Part shown: positions 1 through 9,700 of the stretch, in pieces
Position numbering within the stretch: the stretch's first letter is position 1
Layout of the letters: each line of letters begins with the position of its first letter
Origin: Pelomyxa schiedti
Lineage: Eukaryota > Evosea > Pelobiontida > Pelomyxidae
Length of the DNA stretch: 39,089 nt
Direction: 5' to 3'
NCBI GenBank assembly: GCA_020536535.1
Contig: JAHLWZ010000394.1
Coordinates: forward strand, 1,025 to 40,113
Made by a program: the position numbers and the translations under genes
The notes under the pieces: model-generated
Database searches by the model: none
Seen by the model: the letters and a program-made list of their open reading frames with translations, nothing else
What the model was told of the DNA's origin: nothing

Positions 1-85
1 AGGACTTGGGTACAACCACAGTCTCAAATTCGTTGGTACCTAGCAAGAGTCACCACACGGATGTTGCTGGTTGTAATTGTTGTAG

Positions 86-359
86 TTAGGAACCTTCATT
101 TTTGCATGCCAGGTGTAAGACAGCGTCATAAGCTATTTTACTATCTGCTACTGTTCTGGTTTCTGTGGAGCGTGATCAGAACGAGATAATGTCCCGTAGA
201 CACACCATCAAGCGGAGTTGTGGGATTTGAAAACAGACGCAATTTGTCAGGCGACATTTTGAGCACGGCGCCGACTTTCGCTTTGATTGAACCAACGAGA
301 TCCGTTGGGTCACACATTATGAAAATACATTGCTGCTCTCTCTTGACCCTGACATACAT
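86..359 (-). CDS. Elongin-B-like ubiquitin-fold protein (short, two exons)
   Basis: The first exon (359 to 206) opens with MYVRVKREQQCIF and continues into a region with KMSPDKLRLF, which follows the start of elongin B (a beta strand with basic residues, then a 'PP/SPD-xLRLF/Y' turn). Elongin B pairs with elongin C in the nucleus as an adaptor for cullin ubiquitin ligases and the elongin complex. After the codons for PLD a donor GTGTGT at 205 can join an acceptor ending AATAG at 133. That gives a second exon 132 to 86 coding AYDAVLHLACKNEGS and a TAA stop, with the split codon rejoined correctly. The product would be about 66 residues, well short of the usual ~100-118, and lacks the acidic C-terminal tail. 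It could be a truncated elongin B, another ubiquitin-like protein, or a model missing an exon. The start is favoured because it aligns with the family start. It is divergent from eIF3l. Confidence 0.5.
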
Positions 360-797
360 CGACTGTAGTAAAAAAATAAAAAGAAAGAAAAGGAGACATG
401 ACCATCACAAGATGAGTGAACACAAAAGAAAAAAAAAGAGAGAGAACCATTTGTGAATTGTTCGTTATTCGTTGGTGCCGTTTATTTTGTTATAATGGCG
501 GTTGTATTTATTACTTGTTGTTGTTTGTGCGACAAGGGCGCAGGGGAGTGGTGTCAATCGCCAATACCATTTTCCCTGCTTGTTAATTTTATTCTTTCTT
601 TCGTTCCTACGCAGAATCGTGATCGGTTCTGAGCCCTCCTGAGGAGTCCCGTGTGCGAAACCCAGTTCACACGTGACATCTATGCTGGGTACGTACACCG
701 ACTCTGACAGAGTGTCCTGGAGATCCCACCCTAGCAGTTGTTGTTCGCATCAGACAAATTAAATTCTAGACGCTCTTTGCGTGCCGCGAGACGAACG
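360..797. promoter_or_regulatory. Divergent intergenic region, probable bidirectional promoter
   Basis: This 438-base stretch lies head to head between the elongin-B-like gene (minus) and the eIF3 subunit L gene (plus). It holds A-rich and T/G-rich runs (around 369-400, 427-445 and 500-530) but no convincing coding frame; the small open frames here have no recognisable content. A shared promoter is inferred only from gene orientation. No specific element such as a TATA box could be assigned with confidence. Confidence 0.35.
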
Positions 798-3283
798 ATG
801 ACAGCGATGGATCCCTCCGCGTTCACCAGAATGGACAACGTCAACTTCGACGACGACGCGCTCGACTTCGCGGCGGACGTTCCGGACGACGAGGACACCC
901 TGGCGGGGCCAGGGGAGCCCGGCGCGTCGGCGTCGTCGTCGGGCGCGACGGGCGGGGTGTCGGCGGAGAGCGTGTCGACGAGCACGGTGCCGGACAAGGT
1001 GAGGGACTTCTTGGGGAAGCTGCAGCGGGCGATCGACGCGAGGGACGCCGCGGCCACCATGGCCCTCTACGACGAGAGGTACACACACTACACTGAGAAG
1101 TTCTTCTGGACGAGGCCCTGGCCTTCTTTTGATTCCGTTTCCGTGTTCCTTCCCCGCCCTGATGGTTGCTTCAATGCTTTCTTTTTTTTTTAATTTAAAA
1201 AATATTTTTTTTTTTTTTTAATAATGTATAATGTAATAAATATATTATTACATAGGGAATTCATTTTTTTAATCCAGGATGTTCTTAACACTTTTTTTAG
1301 ATGACCTGTTCCGTACACTCTACAAAGAGCTTTATTTCCGCCACATCTATGGAAAAGTTCAGAGGAATGCGAAAAAACAACCAACAATCGATCAACGCCT
1401 TGACTCGTGGACAAACTTTGTTGACTTGTTTAATATTATACTTGGTAATCACCCGACATCAAGAAAAGCCTCTCACTCTTTCTGTCCAGTGAAGGATATT
1501 TCTTCCGTTCAACTTCCGGCACAGTGGGTGTGGGATATACTGGACGAGTTTATTTACCAAGTGCAGGCTTTTGCACAATATAGAGCAAATCTGACTGGAA
1601 AATCAGAGGAAGAAATAAACGCACTCAAAAAAGATCCCCAAGTAAGCATCTCCCTTCCTTTCTATCAATTCACCATTCTAGGTCTGGTCTATCTGCACTG
1701 CAATGAAAATTTTGCATTCTCTTGTTAAAAAGAATCAAGAACTGTTGGGAAAGAGGTGTGTCATTTTGGGGAATTTTTCTTTGGTGTTCATTGATCCAAA
1801 CAGCGTTCAAACCACGCCAGAATCCAGTGAAACGCGTTCTATTTACTCCTACTTCTCAGAGTTTGCCACAGTACAGCTTTGCAGGCTACATTGCATTTTG
1901 GGTGATTACCACCGCTCGTTGTTGTCCCTTGAGCCACTCCATCTTCAACAAAAGGTAATATGGTTAGGTTAATCCGTACTAAACTCGTTTGTAGTTTCCT
2001 CAGTCTCAAGTACTGTCATGTTACACAACACAACAATACTACATTGGGTTTTCCTGTTTAATGTTGCGACGTTACGTTGACGCAGTTAAATCGTTTGGAG
2101 CCATTTTAAGGTACACGGCACGCGCCAAGCCATACCACCCAAAGAGCTACCAGCAAGATTCGGTTCCCTCACTTCTTCACAAGTTGTTTTGTAACACACT
2201 CGTAGATTTCCAAGAAGAACGAGCAGCTCTATGCCCTGCTGGCATTGAGTATAACCTTGTGCCCTCTACGGGTTGACAATCATGTGCACCAAACTCTCAA
2301 TGATAAATATGGTGACAAGTTGACCAAGCTTCAACATGGGTGTGTACATTTTGAAAAGATTTTGCAGTTTTCTCATAATTGTTGCAGCGATGAGACATGC
2401 TTCGAAGAAGTATTCACGTTCAGCTGTCCAAAGTTCATTACAGCAGCACAACCAGATTATGATGCTAGAGGGACAAACCTTTTTGCAGTAAGCCTTCTTA
2501 GAATTTTTGAGATATTCCAGCGTTGACCTCCCCTAAGGAACCGTTGAAACTCCAGCGCGGCCTCTTCATGAATGAAGTGAGACACCAGCTTAAAATATTA
2601 CAGATTCGCTCCTACCTTCGTCTGTACACCTCCATCTCCCTCACAAAACTGGCCAGCTACCTTCAAATGAACGCTTCAGAGCTCAAGTATGTACTCTTTT
2701 TTCCTTTCCTTTCTCTCCTATCCTGTTGTCATTAAACCAACACAAACTAACCTTTTATTCCCGGTGCAGCACCGAACTTCTCAACTACAAGCACAAGACC
2801 ACGCAGCTCATTTGCTCCGGGACTTCGTTCCCGCTCCACGAGGGCAAGTGGGGCCTTTCCTCGAGCGAGCCCGACTTCTACATTGAGAACGACATCGTCT
2901 ACGTGACGGCGCCCACCAAGCCCGAGGCCGCCGCGTCCGCCGACGCCGACGCCTCCGCCTCGGCCCCGGGCTCGGCCCCGCTCAAGGGCCCATCAGAGTA
3001 CTTCCTGCGCCACATCACCCGGCTCAACAACATCACCCCGATGCCCATAGTCCCACAATCACAGCCCGCCGACACACAAACACCCCCCGCGGCGTCATCA
3101 ACTACTACTCCTAAGCCCACCACTGCAACCGCTGCAGCAGCCAACAAGGCTGGGGCACCTCGTTCCACCGGTACAGCTACTTATTCTTCAGCACCAACAC
3201 CAACTAGTAGCACTGCACCAAAGGTGTCTGCACTGGGTGCACCACCAAAGAAAAACCCCTGGAACATACCGAAAAAATCTTGA
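798..3283 (+). CDS. EIF3L: Eukaryotic translation initiation factor 3 subunit L (ten exons)
   Basis: eIF3l is a PCI-type subunit of the eIF3 complex, which acts on the 40S ribosome in cytoplasmic translation initiation. Exons fitted by eye are 798-1164, 1301-1444, 1490-1641, 1682-1755, 1804-1954, 2004-2162, 2206-2339, 2388-2487, 2538-2686 and 2770-3283; they sum to 1944 nt (647 codons plus stop) with every split codon rejoined. Family landmarks appear in order: KFFWTRPWP, LYKELYFRHIYGK, LPAQWVWDILDEFIYQVQ, LRRYVDAVKSF, NEQLYALLALSI, NDKYGDKL, FTFSCPKF, IRSYLRLYTSISLTKLASYL and SEPDFYIENDIVYV. The last ~110 residues are a low-complexity Ala/Pro/Thr/Ser tail ending in PKKNPWNIPKKS, absent from the ~564-residue human protein. 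The N terminus is acidic and low-complexity. I chose ATG 798; an in-frame ATG at 738 would add 20 residues. The first intron edge (1165/1301) is the least certain; 1145/1278 also keeps frame. Confidence 0.95.
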
Positions 3284-3487
3284 GCAAACAGAACAACACA
3301 CAGTTTTTATCCTCAAATATTCCTTTTTTTTTTTATTACCTTACAAAGTTTCATTATAGTTCTTACATAGACTCACAGTGGGGGAGTACATTTGCATCCC
3401 GGCGGTGTTAAGGGAGTGATAGCGGATTGTTATGCTGGTGGAATGTTGAATGGTGAATTGATTGGGTGTGAGCTCTGTTTGCCGAAT

Positions 3488-3700
3488 TTAATCAGCAAAG
3501 GCATTGCCAAACGGCACAGAATCCTTCTCCTTTGGAGATGTTAATACAGTTATACGGATTGTGAGCCAACCTTGTATTTCTCCATTCTGTCTCTCTTTTC
3601 CTTTTCCAGCTGTTTGATTCTGTAATGCCGGAATACTATGAAGCCGCATGTAGACCCGCCGACAAGCACCACGGCACCCGCGGCGGCGACCTGTGAGAAT
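3488..3700 (-). other. Transmembrane helix and short cytoplasmic tail of the LamG/LRR/EGF receptor
   Basis: After an acceptor ending CTCACAG (near 3692) the exon reads VAAAGAVVLVGGSTCGFIVF, a glycine-containing membrane helix, followed by RHYRIKQLEKEKRDRMEKYK. A possible 45-nt intron (GTTGGC to CCAAAG) then joins EKDSVPFGNAFAD and the stop at 3490-3488. Without that splice the tail would end VGSQSV at a nearer TAA. The positive residues after the helix support an outside-in type I topology. Confidence 0.6.
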
Positions 3701-6700
3701 GTAATTAGTTAAGGAAAAATAAAGACGTTGTTGTGTGTTGGGTACCAGGCCAATCAGGAGGTAGTCTTCGTCTTCACAGTATTTGCCCTTGTGCCCGGTC
3801 TGTTTGGAAACGGTTAATACCTGAGGAAACAGGATAATCGGAGTACCTTGCATTTGCACTTTCCTTGGTTACAAGAACCTGCTTTTGAGCAGCTAAGATA
3901 ACAAATCCCTGCGTTTGTGTTTGCCCAAGGAATACAAGGAAACGTTCTACATACTCTGGGAACAGTCGGGCCCGCCCCACATGTTTGTTGGGTCGAAAGC
4001 AAAACATGAACAGTTTCCAGTTTGCGAGTTGCAACTGCCGTGGGAGCTGCAGTTGTTGAGACAGTCCCCTGAAAAAGGTGAGGAGTGTAAGACGGTGGCA
4101 AAGGGGCAATACTAAGGTTGCAGCTGGGTCCGTGGAAACCGGGGTAGCAAGAACAAATTCCGGTTGTCATATTACAGAAGCCATTGCCGTTGCAGTTCTG
4201 TGGGCACAGCTCTATTTTTGCGGTGTTAAACAAGAACTGGCAGGGAGAGACATACTGAACTCACAGGCATCCCCAGTATAACTTGCCCAGCACTTGCATT
4301 TTCCAATTGTCAGGTTGCAGCTTCCGTGATACGAGCATTGCAACGGGCAGGTTTCTTGTGAGTTATGAGTTGAGGAAACATTTTTGGTGAAGAACATACT
4401 GTTGGGAAGATTGCAACTAATTCCTCCCCAATCAGGGATACAAGTGCACACACCAGTCAATAAATTGCAGGTTCCCTTACCACTGCAGTCAGGAGGGGTA
4501 CAATTCTCTGTTGGTTCTTGGTTAAAAATGACGATGACAGAATAAGCAGTATACTAAATCTGCAATCAGGATAATCTGGGAGGATAGAGTAGAATCCTCC
4601 AGTGCACAAACACTCGCCAGTGAGTTCGTTGCAAACGCCATGTTTGTAGTCAGTGCAATTGTTTGGACACGGGACTAGGAATAATCAACATATAATAACT
4701 GAATCAAATTGATTACTATGTGTGTTCTGACAGAACGTTCCATCGTGATATTGTTCACAAATGCATTCTCCTGTTGTTCCATTGCACGTTCCGTGACCGG
4801 CACATGGGGGGCTTCCAGGGCACTTCGGGGGTTAACTGGAGAAAAAAAAAGACAAGCAACTCACTTTCTTTTGGTCACAGGTTGCTCCAGTGTAGCCAGT
4901 GTCACATCTGCATTTGCCTGAGAACTGGTCGCAGATGCCATTTACACAAGGTGGAGTGCAATTATATTTTATCATGTCTAAAAGAGGTAAGGCAAAACGA
5001 GGACGACTTAATCCACATACCACAAGAACTGCCATAAAACGTGTAATTTGACCCAGTGAAACAGACACATAACCCAGTGGATGTGTCACAGCTACCACCT
5101 CCTTTAACAGAACAATTGTACTTACACGTGGCTGAAAAGGAGGTAAGGCAGGAGAAAATGGGACGTGGGTGTACCAGTTGAACAATCAGGGAGCTGGAAA
5201 GTGCCTGTGCACGTGCAAGTTCCTGCAGTAGTGTTGCACCTTCCGTGGATGCATGGAGTGGAACAATTTGCTACGAATATCAGAAAGTACAAAAAAAGGT
5301 GGAAAACTACTGTAAGGAGTTTGGCACATCAAACCAATATAGCCTTCGTCGCAGGAGCAGAGACCAGTGGTTGTGTTGCAGGTGCCATGATTCGAACAAT
5401 TAGAAGGACATTGAAGGATACTGCAGTCGACCCCTGAAGCGGAGCCACTGCATATGCAACTACCCGTTGTTGTGTTGCATGTTCCATGACCTGGTAAAAG
5501 TAAGAGCTAGGCAGAATAGCCTTGTTAAAGGAATGCATACCCGAACAACTGTGAAGGCACGCGAAGTACTGAATATCACAGCCAGAGCCTGTCCAGCCAT
5601 AATCACAGAGGCACTGTGGGGGATACTTATAAGTGCAATTCCCATGTACGCATGTTGGGCAGTTGTCTAGCATAGTGAATACAGTTAACATCTGGTTCCT
5701 TAAATACATTTGCTGCAGTCATTTTCGAACCATCCACTGTAGCACAAACATTGACCAGTCTCTCTGTTGCAAGAGCCGTGCCAGCTGCAGTTGTTCGGGC
5801 ACGGTTTGAGTGCAATAGAACAATCCTGAGGGCAAATGAGGACTTCAAGACTTAAATCAAGTAACGCACAGTTCCTGAAAAATCAGACAAGCAGGTGCAT
5901 TTGCCTGTACGATTGTTGCAAGTTCCATGCGATGAACAGTTGTTCGGGCAGAACCAGTACTCACAGGAGTGACCATAATGGCTTGAAGAGCACATACATT
6001 CTCCAAGGGATTGGTCGCACTTCCCGTACCCAAGGTTCGAGTTACAGAAACTGTAATTCCGACAAACACTGAGTCCTACAAAAATCGTCAGAGGTGCGCT
6101 TGCTCCTCTTACTACACACGGCAGTAGGATGAAGACTCCCAATTCGTATCAGGACACGTGCATTGCCCACTAGTTGTGTCACACACTCCATGGAGGGGGT
6201 CACAGTTTGGGCAATCCTCTAATATTTGTTGAGCTTGAAAATTTTGAGAAGGATAATATACTTAAAGAGCAAGTGTCTCCAAAATATGGGGAGTAGCAAG
6301 AGCAATTGCCTATATTGTAGTTGCAATACCCGTGATCCCCGCAGTCAGAAGAGCAAGTTACATAGGGGGTCGTGCAGTCAATACCACTCCAGCCATCGAA
6401 ACACTCACATCGACCATTTGTTTTATTACATAGGCCATTTCCGTTGCAGTCCAGAGGGCAAACCTGTTGCTAGTAAGAAAATAGTTACAAAGCGTAACTA
6501 CCTTTTCTGTACAGACACCAACAGGGCCATAGCCATAAACGCAGACACAAACACCAGTCTCATAGTTACATGTGCCACCAGGAAGTTTGCAGCTTTCATT
6601 GCAGGGTTCTTTCATTCAAGTAAATTGAAGTTTGTAGTGATGTGGGTCGTACTGTACGAAATACTGCAGTCATAGCCTTTCCATCCAACTATACAAGAGC

Positions 6701-9700
6701 AATTGCCAAATTCCTTGTTGCAGACACCATTGCCACTGCAGTCATTGGGACATGAAAAAAGTGCACAATCTGGTTGTAGTCTATTCGATGGGCAGTGGCA
6801 TATACCTTGAGGAAAGTAAGATTAGGGATGTGTGGTTGTGAAATACCTGTTGTAATATCACAGCGTGCCCCAACTACATTGCTGCAGTTGTTCGGGCAGT
6901 TCCAAATGAATGTGCTACACATTACGCCGGACCAGTAACCAGATGAGTTCTACTCGAGTTGAGAGTGTGTATTATACGTGAATAAACGTACAGAATAACA
7001 TTCACATTTGCCATCCACAGTATCGCAAAGACCATGGAGCGAACACTCACTGTCAGGATACCCAGGACACATCTGTCGGAAATGTCATTGCACTATAATG
7101 ATATTGTCGGTTTACCAATAGACTGCAATCGCTCCCTTTTCTTCCAGTTTTGCAATAACAAACGCCCAGGTTGTGATCACACAACCCGGAAGATGTTCCA
7201 TTGCAGTTTCCAGGGCACTCAACATATTTCATGCTGCAGTCGTACATTTTCGTGTATGATGTATCACAGATGCACCAGCCTGTCGTTGGGTCACAGTGGC
7301 CATGCCCTGAGCAATTCCGTGCACATACAACCAAAGAACAGTCGTCCCCACCGTAGGTGATATTACCAATAGTCTTACATATGCAAGTCTTTTGTTGTTT
7401 TTGAGTGAAAAATGCTTTGCGCGACGGAGCGCATACCCCTGTTGTCCAGTCGCAGCTACCAAAAGTAGAATTGGTACAGTTATTTGGACAAGACTTCATA
7501 GGAATGCTACAAGAAGTTCCTATCCACCCAGGGTCGCATAGGCATGTGCCATTTACAGGGTTGCACTGACCATGGCCAGAACAATACTGGAAACAATGGT
7601 TAAGAATGCAGGGAAGTTAACGGGCTGCTACGGGTTCGTTATATGGCGGGCAAGCTTTCTTGGAGCAGTCTGCACCCCAGATCTTGGAATAGCAGTAACA
7701 TACACCAGTGTTATAGTCGCAAGTTCCACTTGTTAAAGTCAGTGGCATTTATGAAAGGTACGAAGGTACTTGTGTGAGCAATTATTAGGGCAAGACAGCT
7801 TCTGAAACGTGCAAGCAGATCCCTCCCAGCCATCATCGCACTTACAGACTCCAGTAGTTGTATTGCACTTACCGTGCCCTGTGCAGTTGTTCGGACATTT
7901 TCTCAGAGAACAGTCCACGCCAAAGAATTGAGGTTGACATTTACACAGTCCCAGAATGTTGTCAACACAGAAACCATTTGGTGAACTGCAGTTATTGGGG
8001 CATTGCTTGATGTACTTGAAGGCAACGTAGTTTGTGAGAGCCCAGCTTTCATTAAGCCACACAAGTTGAATCTTGACCTATTTCGCACATTGGTACACAT
8101 CTCTCAGTTTTGAAAACACACCGTTCCTGGATCATGTGGGGGGAGAGTGAAGGTGACAGTAGTGTCTGTCACGGTGAGAGGAGTAATAAGGTAGCCCAAG
8201 TCCGTCATGGAAACACGGATGCCAAATTTGCATCGTGCACCCATGAATCCACTTCCCTCCAGGGTAACAGTAGGATAGACAGTTTCTTCAACGTGGAACT
8301 CCGTGGGTGAAATAGAGGAGAGAGATGCAAATTCTGTTTTCTGATGACTGGAAAGCGACGGGGTGGGGGTTCATACCACAGGAAGCTCCAACAACTGAAC
8401 GAGCTACATCCAGGGGACACCAGAATGTCAACCCATACAAGCGAACAGCGTAGGTAATATTCAAGTTTTGTAGAAATTTCGGTAAGTAGCAACTCAAGTC
8501 ATTGTAAGAGAAGTCCCTAATGTCAGATGAGAAATTCTGTAAAAACACTTGGGACTCACATTAAAGACATCCCGGTGTCATTTTTGTTGTCTCTATTTGG
8601 TATCGTTCCAAGAATGGAATTGTTTCGAATTTGTCTTGTGTTTGGTTAAAAGTAAAAAGGTTATTCAACGACTCACATAGAAAAAATACGACTATTCACA
8701 AGGGAGTATGGAAGATCGCCATCCAACTGATTGGACTGTACGTCACTACTCAAAATGAGTACGCAAACTGGATTCAGGAGACTTTACAGGGATTTGAGTG
8801 ATCGCATGCTAGAAATTTCATCTGGAATGTGACCAGTTAACAAATTGAATCCAATGTCCCTATGGTAAAGTGAGATGTTATGTTGGACTGCTCGCACTTA
8901 CAAATACTCTAGAGTGGATGACTTGCTTAATGCTGAAGGGATGGACCCAGTCAAGTAATTGTGAGACATGTACCTACCATTGTTAAGAGTGACAAATGGA
9001 GATAATGGAATACAATTTCTTAATCTTAGGGTAGTCGCCGATGGATGGGGGAACAGTACCAGAAAGCTTGTTCTCATAGAGATACCTTTGGAATTTATTG
9101 GAAAAATATTGAAAAAAAAAAGTACTTACAGATGAGTCATATTCGGGAGGTATTGTAAATCAGGAGGAATTGTCCCAGAAATGTTGTTATCGTGGAGGAA
9201 TCTAACTGGATGTCAGCAAAGAAGGTGATATCAAAACATGAAGGTAAGATACAAGTATTTCAGATGAGGAAGAGAGACAGAAAACAGAAGTCCTTGATTT
9301 TCAGGGAATGATCCTGTGAGGTTGTTGTAGGCAAGATTTCTTTTGTAGATAAAGTTAGTAGCACTATGGGCCAAAGTATTTCCGCACATTATTGAGACTC
9401 GGTCATACATGTCACAAAAAATTCCATACCACTGTGGTAAGGCGTTCATGCATGGATTTTGGAAAGATGTCCAATTGGCATTAGTTTTCCAGAAGGGCCC
9501 TCCCATAGATTGATAGAGATTGAGTAATGCCCTCCCTACCGAGCATAAGCCAAAAACGTATTATCTTTATGCATACATTCTGAGGGAATAGCTGTCAATG
9601 TAACACCCCCTACTTGATCGACTGTGTAGTGTTTGCACTCGTCCCATGTCCAAAGGTCTAATAACGTTAGAGATATCATGAAGCAGGTCGAACGCAACTA

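Noticed and set aside
465-698. Minus-strand open frame of 77 codons upstream of eIF3l
   Set aside because: No recognisable content or splice context; position and composition fit a divergent promoter region.
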